Under the pieces are notes generated by a model that was given only the letters and a program-made list of their open reading frames with translations, ran no database searches and was not told the DNA's origin. A stretch of DNA of 15,161 nucleotides, taken from an uncultured Chryseolinea sp. Its GTDB lineage: Bacteria; Bacteroidota; Bacteroidia; Cytophagales; Cyclobacteriaceae. Shown here piece after piece: positions 1-9,000 of this stretch. The stretch covers positions 1-15,161 of the forward strand of contig CAMLER010000037.1 of the NCBI GenBank assembly GCA_946478915.1, written 5' to 3'. The first letter of the stretch is position 1. Each line of letters opens with the position of its first letter. The position numbers and the translations under genes are program-made.

Positions 1-1
1 A

Positions 2-469
2 ACCGTCGAGGCACCGGGATATTTCCCTGCGAAGTACATGCTTGATCCGGCAGAGGCAAATTCAGAACGGAAGGTTGTTAAAGATATTGAACTGTCTGTG
101 GGCGAAATCAAAAAGCATGATGTAGGTCACGTTATCCGCCTGGACAATGTGATCTTCCCGGTCGGTCGTTCAAAAATTTCGGAGGAATCGTATTCCGAGC
201 TAAGTCTTGTGGTCGATATGATGAAGGAGAATGAATCAATGGTCATTCAGCTTGAAGGACATACCGATTATCAGGGCAACCCAAAAGAAAATTTGAAACT
301 TTCAAAAGATCGCGTTGAATCGGTAAAGCAATACATCACTTCGCAAGGGATTCCGAAAACCAGAATCAAGACTAAAGCGTTTGGCGGAACAATGCCCCTG
401 TCGCGCGATAATACTCCGGAAGGGCACAGGCTTAATCGCAGGGTTGAGCTGCGGATACTTGAGAATTAA
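2..469 (+). CDS. OmpA-family outer-membrane/periplasmic protein, C-terminal part (5' end outside window)
   Basis: The frame is open from base 2, so the real start lies upstream; the ATG at 38 is probably internal. The visible 155 residues end in an OmpA-like peptidoglycan-binding domain over roughly the last 105 residues. Seen directly: an IFPVGRSKI strand, the EGHTDYQGNPKENLKLSKDR segment carrying the Asp and Asn typical of the family, and NRRVELRIL near the end with the Arg expected to contact diaminopimelate. In this family the domain binds peptidoglycan non-covalently and ties an outer-membrane protein to the wall. The upstream residues (EAPGYFPAKY) resemble the end of a carboxypeptidase-regulatory-like beta domain that often precedes OmpA domains in Bacteroidota; this is inference from a short stretch. 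It converges on the next gene with only nine bases between the stop codons. Confidence 0.9.
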   Translation, partial: TVEAPGYFPAKYMLDPAEANSERKVVKDIELSVGEIKKHDVGHVIRLDNVIFPVGRSKISEESYSELSLVVDMMKENESMVIQLEGHTDYQGNPKENLKLSKDRVESVKQYITSQGIPKTRIKTKAFGGTMPLSRDNTPEGHRLNRRVELRILEN

Positions 470-478
470 TTGCCGCTG

Positions 479-1303
479 TTACCGGCTGGCCATTACGGGA
501 AGTTTTTTTATAATACCCTTTATTTGGTGAATATACCTGCCTTTGGTGGCGTCATCAACGTTGCTTTGTATTACGGCGCCCAGCAATACCGTGGAAAATT
601 CTGCTAAGCGTGGCGAGCTATAAAGATCCAGCGCGCGATCTAAATGATCGATGGCAACCCGAAAGTCTTGATTGTTATAGGCATTTGTTGAAACATTGTA
701 ATGCAGCAGGCCACGCAATTCACCTAACCCGACCGGTTGAAACAACTCTGAAGTATACGTGTAGTAACGTTTTCCATCCAGTGGTGCGCCCTGCGGGATA
801 TTCTTTTTGTAATGATCAATTCGCCGGGCAATTTCCTTAGCGTCTGTCACGAACCCATTGATCGGGTCCGTTGCCTCGAAAAGTACCTGTCCGTCATTAG
901 TATCTGCCAATAGAAATATATGATAGTTTGTTTCGATGATGGTATAGTTGATCTCAAAATGATTAAGCAAAAGCGCATAAAGGGCTGTACCGGTAAGACA
1001 ATTGTATTTGCCTTTGTTAAGCGTTTCACTGAATGATGCAAACTGGCTGTAGCGACGGAAAAATTCCTGATGGGTTCTATTGAAAAGAACCCGACAGAAT
1101 CTAGCGGTCTTCCGAGGTAATTCTTTTTGCGTCAGCTTATTGGTAAAAATTGAAATATCAAATTCGAAAGCATCATCTGCACCGATCTGGCTGAAATCCT
1201 TGATGTAGCGATTCAGGGTTTCGCGATCCATTGGCTGGGCATAGGTCTCTGCACCCCAAATGAAGAGCAGAATGAGTGCGACCGCCTGAGAAATATATTT
1301 CAT
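479..1303 (-). CDS. Secreted transglutaminase-like (papain-fold) protein with C-terminal helical repeat
   Basis: The 274-residue protein starts with a signal peptide (hydrophobic residues about 8-18, likely cleavage after TYA-Q at about 22-23), so it should act in the periplasm or outside. A transglutaminase-like core spans about residues 65-150. C102 lies in KYNCLTGTALYALLL, H128 in NYHIFLL and D146 in EATDP, which are the expected order and spacing of a Cys-His-Asp triad. Members of this superfamily are proteases, peptide-modifying enzymes or binding proteins; the substrate cannot be read from the sequence. The segment at about 203-235 (NAYNNQDFRVAIDHLDRAL) looks like a TPR-type helical pair. 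It is divergent from the aldehyde dehydrogenase gene and convergent with the OmpA-family gene, so it is probably transcribed alone. The fold call is fairly secure because the triad is intact; enzyme activity is inferred. Confidence 0.8.
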   Translation of the reverse strand: MKYISQAVALILLFIWGAETYAQPMDRETLNRYIKDFSQIGADDAFEFDISIFTNKLTQKELPRKTARFCRVLFNRTHQEFFRRYSQFASFSETLNKGKYNCLTGTALYALLLNHFEINYTIIETNYHIFLLADTNDGQVLFEATDPINGFVTDAKEIARRIDHYKKNIPQGAPLDGKRYYTYTSELFQPVGLGELRGLLHYNVSTNAYNNQDFRVAIDHLDRALDLYSSPRLAEFSTVLLGAVIQSNVDDATKGRYIHQIKGIIKKLPVMASR

Positions 1304-1330
1304 GTTAAGCCAATGTTACCATAGTGTTAC

Positions 1331-1362
1331 TAAAGTTAGTTAAAACACATAACATTGGACAA
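1331..1362 (-). promoter_or_regulatory. Possible Bacteroidota-type promoter for the transglutaminase-like gene
   Basis: Read on the minus strand, TTG at 1362-1360 is followed after 21 bases by TAACTTTA at 1338-1331. This is one mismatch from the Bacteroidota -7 element TAnnTTTG, with acceptable spacing from a -33 TTG. The start codon lies 27 bases further on. It is a motif match only. Confidence 0.3.
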
Positions 1363-1422
1363 GGTTGGGAGCCAGAGAACGGGATTTGTCCTAAAATACC
1401 TGAATATCGTAACTTGGGAGTA

Positions 1423-2859
1423 ATGTCAAACCCGCTGATATCTCCGGATTCTGCTTTACACGAAAGATTTCTAACGCTCAGGCAGAAATCACAGATCCTT
1501 AAATCCGAGTCGTCCGGAATGCGCAAGGCCCGACTAAAGAAACTTCGGGATTGGATACTTTCCAACAGGACAGATATTCAGAATGCGTTGTACGCCGACT
1601 TTCAGAAGCCTCCGACAGAGGTGGATGCCATCGAATTATTTGGAGTGCTATCAGAGATCCGACATACGCTTGCAAAGATTGACAATTGGATGTCTCCCAG
1701 GCGAGTAGGCACTCCGTTAACCATGGCCGGTACGCGGTCATACATTCAATGCGAGCCACGAGGCCTGTGTCTCATAATAGCGCCATGGAATTTTCCCTTT
1801 CTGCTTTGTGCTGGCCCATTAGTATCAGCGTTGGCAGCCGGTAACGCGGTCGTTATTAAACCATCGGAACAGACACCATCTGTATCTGCGATCATTTCAA
1901 AGATGGTGCGTGAGGTGTTCGATCCTTCTGTCGTGACTTGTTACGAAGGTGGTTCGGAAATGTCTCAACGACTTCTTCGCTTACCGTTTGATCATATTTT
2001 TTTCACCGGTAGTCCGGCCGTTGGGAAAATTGTGATGCGTGCCGCGTCGGAAAATCTGACATCAGTCACACTGGAATTGGGAGGCAAGTCGCCCGCTATC
2101 GTTGCGGCCGATGCGCGCCTCGGGGAGGCTGCGGAAAGAATAGCCGTTTCGAAATTCGTCAACAACGGGCAAACCTGCATTGCACCGGATTATGTATTAG
2201 TCGACGAGGCGATTGCTGAAGATTTTATTGCTCAATTGATTGTGCGTACGAGAAAATTGTTTGGGGATGGAAGTGAGTCTTTTCCGGAATCGCCTAACTA
2301 CTGCAGGATTGTGAATGATAAACATTTTCAGCGGCTGGAAAATATGGTTATGCAAGCTGTGAGTGACAAAGCAGTGGTACGTATGGGTGGACCGAACGAT
2401 TCAGCTACCCGCTTTTTTCATCCAACGATACTTTCTAATGTCGCACCTACGTCTGAAATTATGCGGGAAGAAATTTTCGGGCCGGTTCTGCCAGTAGTTA
2501 CATTCCGCAGCCTGTCCGATGCGATTGATACTGTAAATGCCTACCCGAAGCCGCTTGCCCTGTATGTTTTTTCGCAAACTTCGGGTATACAAAAAATGGT
2601 ATTAGCAGAAACCAGTTCGGGTGGTGCTTGTATCAATGATTGCGGAATTCATTTTTTTCAATACAATTTGCCATTTGGCGGCGTTAATCACAGTGGCGTT
2701 GGAAAAGCGCACGGATATAACGGGTTTTTGGAGTTTTCCAATCAAAAATCAATTCTGAAGCAACGAAATGGAATGACTTCTGTGAAGGTGCTTTATCCTC
2801 CCTACACAAGTCGGTCAAAAAAAATTATCGATTGGATATTCCGCTTTTTGAGCCGTTGA
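1423..2859 (+). CDS. Aldehyde dehydrogenase, class 3 (ALDH3) type
   Basis: This is an NAD(P)-dependent enzyme expected to oxidise aldehydes, probably medium or long-chain fatty aldehydes, to acids. From the start chosen here (478 aa), visible motifs are PWNFP near residue 122, KPSE at about 146, the cofactor-site FTGS at 194-197, ELGGKSP with the general base E218, and NNGQTCIAPDY with the catalytic C252. The EEIFGPVLPV and LPFGGVNHSGVG motifs follow. QTCIAPDY and the YPPY segment near the C terminus are typical of the ALDH3 branch, which includes fatty aldehyde dehydrogenases. The frame stays open to an ATG at 1324, but that would add 33 residues absent from the family; ATG at 1423 gives a normal length and follows GGGAG closely. 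The C terminus (IIDWIFRFLSR) is short and amphipathic and could touch the membrane, but is not a full anchor. Substrate range is inferred. Confidence 0.9.
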   Translation: MSNPLISPDSALHERFLTLRQKSQILKSESSGMRKARLKKLRDWILSNRTDIQNALYADFQKPPTEVDAIELFGVLSEIRHTLAKIDNWMSPRRVGTPLTMAGTRSYIQCEPRGLCLIIAPWNFPFLLCAGPLVSALAAGNAVVIKPSEQTPSVSAIISKMVREVFDPSVVTCYEGGSEMSQRLLRLPFDHIFFTGSPAVGKIVMRAASENLTSVTLELGGKSPAIVAADARLGEAAERIAVSKFVNNGQTCIAPDYVLVDEAIAEDFIAQLIVRTRKLFGDGSESFPESPNYCRIVNDKHFQRLENMVMQAVSDKAVVRMGGPNDSATRFFHPTILSNVAPTSEIMREEIFGPVLPVVTFRSLSDAIDTVNAYPKPLALYVFSQTSGIQKMVLAETSSGGACINDCGIHFFQYNLPFGGVNHSGVGKAHGYNGFLEFSNQKSILKQRNGMTSVKVLYPPYTSRSKKIIDWIFRFLSR

Positions 2860-2886
2860 ATAGAGAATATCGCGATAAAATCTTTG

Positions 2887-2935
2887 AATCGCCGCTTTTG
2901 CATTTAGCCTGCCCAACGATTTAGGCGATTTTTTG
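2887..2935 (+). terminator. Possible terminator after the aldehyde dehydrogenase gene
   Basis: AATCGCC at 2887-2893 is matched by its perfect inverse GGCGATT at 2924-2930, followed at once by TTTT. The 7-bp stem with a T run fits a factor-independent terminator. The 30-base loop is long, so the call is weak. It sits between the dehydrogenase stop and the promoter-like element of the next gene. Confidence 0.3.
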
Positions 2936-2945
2936 TTCTCTTTAG

Positions 2946-2953
2946 TAACTTTG
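2946..2953 (+). promoter_or_regulatory. TAnnTTTG -7 element upstream of the AsmA-like gene
   Basis: TAACTTTG is an exact match to the Bacteroidota primary sigma factor -7 element TAnnTTTG. It lies 28 bases before the ATG of the AsmA-like gene, giving a leader of about 25 bases. No perfect -33 TTTG is present at the usual distance; TTTAGG at 2920-2925 is the nearest candidate. The element suggests that the AsmA-like gene has its own promoter and does not depend on the dehydrogenase transcript. Confidence 0.5.
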
Positions 2954-2981
2954 GAGTTCTAAACGTTAGAAAAAAAGACGT

Positions 2982-5960
2982 ATGAAAAAACCGGTCAAAT
3001 GGACGCTTATCATCATAGGTGGATTGTTCGCCTTAATACTGATTGCCGCGATTATTCTTCCCATCGTTTTCAAGGACGATATCAAGGCGGCCGTCGAGAA
3101 GGAAGTGGCGAAATCAGTAAATGCTGACGTGGTTTTTGAAGATTTTAGTCTTTCATTTTTCAGAAACTTTCCAAATGTGACTGCGCAGTTGCAGGATCTT
3201 GGTGTGATCAACCGGGCACCATTCGATGGGCAGGTATTGTTTGCCACCGAGGAGTTTGAAGTTGAAGTAAACATCATGGACATCCTGTTTGGGGATCAAC
3301 TCAGGGTAAAGGGTATATCGCTGGTCAGGCCTATTATCAATATTAAAGTGAACGAAGACGGAAAAGCCAATTATGACATTGCTATACCCTCAGCAGATAC
3401 AACAGCGGTTGAAACGGAATCCGAAGGCTTCTCATTTGGTATTGACCATTGGGAAATTGTCGATGGGGATGTTTCTTATGATGATAGAACTTTGCCATAT
3501 CTACTGGTAATAAAGGGGATGAATCATAACGGCCGCGGTGATTTTACACAAGATGTTTTTGATTTGTATACCCATACCGTTGCAGATACGGTGACAACAT
3601 CATTTGATGGGTCGGAGTACCTCACTAACAAACGTGCTGAGATCGATGCAACACTTACCATAAGCGAGGAGTACTCAAAATATGAATTCAAGGAGAATTC
3701 ATTAAAGATAAATGACTTTGCGATGAGTTTTGATGGCTGGTTAAAAATGAATGAGACCGATTTCGATATGGATCTCTCGTTTAAGAGCCCGGAAAATTCA
3801 TTTAAAAGCCTGCTGTCCATTGTACCTGGGATGTACACACAGGATTTCGGAAAGATAGACACGAAGGGCGACCTGGCGTTCAATGGCTCCGTGAAAGGAA
3901 AATACAGTGAAAAACAGATGCCTGCTTTCAACGTCAACCTGCAGGTTAAAGATGCAATGTTCAAATATCCCGATCTGCCCACTGCCATTGAGAATATTAA
4001 TGTTGATCTTCTTGTCGACAACAAAGATGGCGTGGTTGAAAATACCATGATCGATCTCAAAAGACTTCACCTTGATTTTGGTGCAAATCCGGTCGACGCC
4101 CGCGCGTTGATTACGAAGATGTACCCGACTAACGTTGACGCAACTGTAGCGGCCAAGTTGAACCTTGCCGAACTCAGCAAAATGTTTCCGATGGAAGGAT
4201 TGGAAATGAAGGGTAACTATGCAGTCAACCTTTCGGCCAAAGGTGTTTATGACAGCTTAAAGAAAGTGATCCCGGCAATCGATGCATCTATGTCGCTGGC
4301 GAATGGATATGTCAAGTCAAAAGAGTTTCCCCTGCCAATTCAGGATCTTCATTTCACTTCGAACATCAAAAATTCGTCAGGTAAGATGGAGGAAACAACC
4401 ATCGACGTAAATGATCTTTCAATGGTGATGGACGGCGAGAAGATCGCGGCTGACCTGTTATTACGAAATCTTGATGACTATACCTGGGATCTGAAGGTCA
4501 ATGGCGGGGTCGACCTGGAAAAGATCACAAAGGTTTTTCCCGTAGAAGGAATGGCGCTTGCAGGAAAAGTCAAAGCTAATATCCAGACTAAGGGAAAGTA
4601 TTCTGACGTACAGGCCGAACGTTACGACCGCCTTCCTACCAGTGGGACTGCATCATTAACAAATTTCAAGTACACGTCTAAGGATCTACCTTATGCTGTT
4701 ACCCTGGCTCAGGCATCGATGGCTTTCGATCCCAGAAAGATCGATCTTCAAAAGCTCGATGGAAAAATTGGTAGAAGCGATTTCAGTGTGAACGGTTCGG
4801 TATTGAACTATTTGGCTTATGTCTTCGGCGATAATAATGTGATAAAAGGAAATGTGAACTTTTCCTCAAACCTTCTTGACCTGAACGAGTTCATGAGCGA
4901 TACCGAAGAAGCAACACCCGCTGACACCAGCGAGTCTTACGGAGTTATCGCTGTTCCAAAGAATATTGATTTCGTTTTAAAATCTTCCGTAAAAACCGTG
5001 AAGGTCATGAATTTCAATATGACGAATGCGGCAGGCGACGTAATAATCCGCGATGGGGTTGCAAATCTCAATGGCCTCCGGTTCAATATGCTGGGAGGTA
5101 GTTTCGTGGTTAATGGCGCATATGACACCAGAAATCTTGCTCATCCCAAATATGACTTTGGTTTGAAGATCGAAAATGTCTCCATGCGGCAGGCGGCTAA
5201 TACCTCAACGATAGTTCAAACTTACGCGCCAATAGCCGGTCTGGTAAATGGTAATTTCTCAACGGATTTTAAACTTAGCGGAGAGCTGTTACCAGACATG
5301 TCGCCCAACCTGGCAACGGTAAACGGCGGTGGTTTAATAAAGATCGCACAGGCAGCCTTGAAAGAATCCAAAATTCTTTCGAGCATAACGTCACTGACAA
5401 AACTGGAAAACACAGACGAAGTCACTTTTAAGGATGTGTTGATGTCGGCTTCGCTGAAAGACGGACGAATGAGCGTAAAGCCCTTTGACGTAAAGATCGG
5501 CAATTACAAAACTACGGTTGCAGGAAGTACTGGATTGGATAAGTCGATTGACTATACTTTAAAGATGGATGTGCCTGCAGGAAAACTAGGCACTCAGCTC
5601 AATAGTTTTATTGCTTCAAAGACGGGCGCTAAAACAGATCCGAATGGTACAATACCTGTAACAATCGGCCTGGGTGGCAGCGTAACCAATCCTACCCCTA
5701 AGTTGCTGATGGATGAGCAGAAAGAACAAGTAAAGGATGCAGTGGTTGCAACTGCTAAAGAGGAAGGGGCCAAGGCAATTGAGAAAGCTGTTGAAGGCAC
5801 TGACGCGGAAAAAATTGTTAAAGATATTTTGGGCACGAAGAAAGATTCTGCTGCAGGTACGTCTGATACGACGACCACCAAGCCAGCCGAGGATGTTCAA
5901 AAGAAATTAGAAGACGAGGCTAAAAAGAAAATTCAAAACCTTTTGAAGAAAAAGAGTTAG
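2982..5960 (+). CDS. AsmA-like family protein, inner-membrane anchored, with three tandem repeat units
   Basis: The 992-residue protein begins with a single membrane segment (residues about 8-30) after a short Lys-rich start. It continues as a long periplasmic beta-rich chain, as in AsmA, TamB and YhdP relatives, which are thought to form grooved bridges that carry lipids between membranes. The AsmA N-terminal pattern is clear: ADVVFEDFSLSFFRNFPN at about 48-65, then VRPIINIKVNEDGKANYDI at about 115-133. Three related units of about 120 residues follow, at about 277-394, 395-511 and 512-636. Each opens with a phrase like the P-E/D-G of MFPMEGLEMKG or VFPVEGMALAG and has a K-G-x-Y turn. An AsmA C-terminal region lies at about 690-905 (RDGVANLNGLRFNMLGGSF). 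The last 85 residues are Lys/Glu/Ala-rich, low-complexity and helical, ending in KKKS. Family membership is strong; lipid transport is inferred from the family. Confidence 0.9.
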   Translation: MKKPVKWTLIIIGGLFALILIAAIILPIVFKDDIKAAVEKEVAKSVNADVVFEDFSLSFFRNFPNVTAQLQDLGVINRAPFDGQVLFATEEFEVEVNIMDILFGDQLRVKGISLVRPIINIKVNEDGKANYDIAIPSADTTAVETESEGFSFGIDHWEIVDGDVSYDDRTLPYLLVIKGMNHNGRGDFTQDVFDLYTHTVADTVTTSFDGSEYLTNKRAEIDATLTISEEYSKYEFKENSLKINDFAMSFDGWLKMNETDFDMDLSFKSPENSFKSLLSIVPGMYTQDFGKIDTKGDLAFNGSVKGKYSEKQMPAFNVNLQVKDAMFKYPDLPTAIENINVDLLVDNKDGVVENTMIDLKRLHLDFGANPVDARALITKMYPTNVDATVAAKLNLAELSKMFPMEGLEMKGNYAVNLSAKGVYDSLKKVIPAIDASMSLANGYVKSKEFPLPIQDLHFTSNIKNSSGKMEETTIDVNDLSMVMDGEKIAADLLLRNLDDYTWDLKVNGGVDLEKITKVFPVEGMALAGKVKANIQTKGKYSDVQAERYDRLPTSGTASLTNFKYTSKDLPYAVTLAQASMAFDPRKIDLQKLDGKIGRSDFSVNGSVLNYLAYVFGDNNVIKGNVNFSSNLLDLNEFMSDTEEATPADTSESYGVIAVPKNIDFVLKSSVKTVKVMNFNMTNAAGDVIIRDGVANLNGLRFNMLGGSFVVNGAYDTRNLAHPKYDFGLKIENVSMRQAANTSTIVQTYAPIAGLVNGNFSTDFKLSGELLPDMSPNLATVNGGGLIKIAQAALKESKILSSITSLTKLENTDEVTFKDVLMSASLKDGRMSVKPFDVKIGNYKTTVAGSTGLDKSIDYTLKMDVPAGKLGTQLNSFIASKTGAKTDPNGTIPVTIGLGGSVTNPTPKLLMDEQKEQVKDAVVATAKEEGAKAIEKAVEGTDAEKIVKDILGTKKDSAAGTSDTTTTKPAEDVQKKLEDEAKKKIQNLLKKKS

Positions 5961-6037
5961 AAGCGCAGCGTCATGCATCCTTTTTAAAGAGTAGCGCAGG
6001 GCATTAGTTATGCGGACACGCACATCCGGTTATGACA

Positions 6038-9000
6038 TCACCTGGATGCCACCTGATCTTTTCGCAATGTTTCTAAATACGAAACCAGGTCAACCAGATC
6101 CTTTTCACTCATCGATGATTGAAGGTTCGATGGCATCAATGAACTCTCCAACTTGTACCTCCCTGTAACCTTTTCCTTCAATACACTTTGTTGTGTGTTC
6201 ATATACTGCACTTCGATCTGCTCGGGGGTTTCAGAAAGAATCTTACCTATTGCAACAGACCCGTCTTCCAATTGGATTCGGTAGCCCTCATATCCAAAAC
6301 TTATACCCTGATCGGGGAAGAGTATTGAAGTGTACAAAGCTTCTTTCGACAGCTTTCCACCGATTTCACTTAAGTCCGGTCCAAAATTTACGCCTTCACC
6401 GTCAACCTGATGGCAATTGCTGCAAAGCGATTGAAAGACTGCTTTTCCATTGATATGATCGCCCTTGGCCTCCGCCAGAACGGCAATTGATGGTAGCGGA
6501 GCTCCTTCCTTGCTACCAGGCAATTTTAAATATTTTGCTGCTTCTTCTCGTAATAGTGCTCGCCATGCGGTCTGAAAAACTCCGCCGGCCGCGGTGTGAA
6601 GATCAGCCGGAATCTTATTTTCTTTTGCTAACAGTAGCAGGCGGTCTTCTGCCTGCCAGGGACCGCCAAATGTCTTCACTGCAAGTTTTCTCAATTCGAT
6701 ATCCTTGCTGCTATCCATCATGATCTGTTCCATTATGCCAATAGCCTTGGCGTTATACATGTGCGGCCATAGTGCTTTTACCATGGATATGCTCTCATTT
6801 TTTTCTGGCGAGTTTATAGCATCGTTGATCAGTTGAATCTTATTCCAGTCTAAAAGTGTTTTTGCAGATTCTTTGCCAACGGTGCTGTCGGGATATTGAA
6901 TGGCCAGCCGCAACAGGTCGGGAGACCTTTCCTGTAGTTTAAAAGAACTTACAAGTTCTACAAACTCAATCTTTCCCTGTTGTTCCTTCAATACCTTTTC
7001 CAGTGCGTTCCTGACCAGGGAAGTCATCTTTAATTTTGAAGGGTCCATATGTTTCAATGCCAACAATACTTTGGGACCTTCGTCTTGCTGAAGCAACGCA
7101 GTTAATACCTGCTGTTTTGAAACATCTTTATGAAAATCAAAAGCTCTGAAATAGCGGAGCATGGACCGCTCGTCCGAAGATTCAATAAGTGTGGCCATGA
7201 GAGGCATAGCGGATTTGCTGCGACTTCGCCACACCAGATCGGTGTTAGCAGGACTCTTCCAATCTTCACCAACCGACTTCTTCCAGGTATCAAAATATAG
7301 ATCCCAATTGCCAGTAGCACTTATGCCCAGTGCTTCAAGATACCATCGGTCCTTTCCGTCATAAGCTTTCGCCAGGGTTGTCCAGATGTCCGCAACTTTT
7401 TGGCCTGCCTGACCACGAATGGCAATTGCGATTTCTCTGCGCACTTGAGGCGAAGGATCGTTCATCAGTTTCGATGCCACATCAATAATATCTTTTTTCA
7501 AATATCTCGATGCACGAATTGCTGTTATCTTAATGTTGTCATCTTCATCTTCCAACGCTTGGGCTAGGTAATGATCTGCGCGGTTTGGAATTTTTATCAG
7601 CAACCATAGTGCCTGTGCACGCTGACGCGGATCTGTAGATGTCCACAACTTTGAAAGAGAAGCTTCAGCTTTTTGTTCCATTGACGCTAGTGCATTCCAT
7701 CCTTGCATCCGCCGCGTGGCATTCGGATTTGTTAACGCTGTTATTGCGCCATCAGCGGTTCGCAGGTCGAGATCGGGAATTTTATAATCCGATCCGGCCG
7801 GAGCGATGCGATAAATTCTTCCGCGATTCACATCGCCAACCTGGTGGCCTCCCACACCTGGATCATACCAGTCAGCCACAAACAATGACCCATCCGGTGC
7901 CACCGCGACATCTATCGGGCGAAACCACTGGTCTTTTTGCGCTTCAAGGATATTGACAATTGACGCTTTATACCCAGCGCCATCCTTTTCGACAGGATAA
8001 GAGCGCACAACATTGTTCCCCGGTTCTGCATGAATCATCTGACCATGAAAAACTTCAGGCAACAACCGGCCTTCATAAATCGTCATCCCTGAAGGAGATC
8101 CAGCACCGGTTTGCAATAAATTAGGAACTACACCGGGATCGTTCAGGTGCCAGTGTCGGAGTGGAACTTCCTTTTCCATATTTGTTCGCCGCGCTCTCCA
8201 GCCTGCACCCGTCATCTCGTCCTGATATCCATAATTGCCGTACTCCATCACATAATTAATCCTAGTCCCTTTGTTGCCATCGTCGTCGTTATCTGACTGC
8301 CACATCGTCCCGTAAGGATCCAGGGCGACTTCGTAGTTGTTTCGGAAATTATGTCCGAGAACTTCAACATTTTCACCATTGATATCTGCGCGCAATACCA
8401 AACCTTGTCTGAATGGTTTTCCATTGGTTACTACCTTATGACCATTCACGTCGACGATTGTATCTCCAGCAGCATTCAACAGCGATTTCCCCTCATTGCC
8501 AAAATTGAAATACAGCCTTCCATCAGGTCCGAAGACAAATGAATGCATTCCATGATCGTGTTGTATTCCCTGTATCCCCTGATATAAGATCTCTTTCTTA
8601 TCGGGTACATCATCATGATCAGCATCGGTAAATACGAAGACATTTGGACTGCAGGATACAATGACCTTGTCTCCAACAAGAGAAATTCCTAGCGCTGAAT
8701 TAACGTCCTTGCCCTGGTAAAAGACTTTGCTTTTATCTGCTTTACCATCGCCGTCAGTGTCTTCAAGGATGACAATCCGATCACCTTCTTCCTTAACAGG
8801 ATTTTTGGGATTGTATTGGTTTCGGTAGTTGAATGCTTCGCATACCCAAACGCGTCCACGCTCATCGATCGCAATATTGGTAGGATTGGAAAACATTGGC
8901 TCCGATGCGAAAAGCGTGACCTCCAAACCGGAATGCACTTTCAGGTCAGCCAATGATCGCTCGGGTGAATGTTCGTCGGTGTTGGCTGGCTGGGTGCTGC

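Noticed and set aside
472..486. Hairpin GCCG/CGGC between the OmpA-family and transglutaminase-like genes
   Set aside because: Only four base pairs with no T tract; not enough for a terminator call.
3524..4060. Minus-strand frame of 178 codons
   Set aside because: It is antisense to the AsmA-like gene; Ser/Phe-rich composition is typical of a shadow frame.
6023..6048. Hairpin CATCCGG/CCTGGATG between the AsmA-like and cytochrome lipoprotein genes
   Set aside because: The stem needs a bulge, overlaps the end of the coding region and has no T run in either direction.
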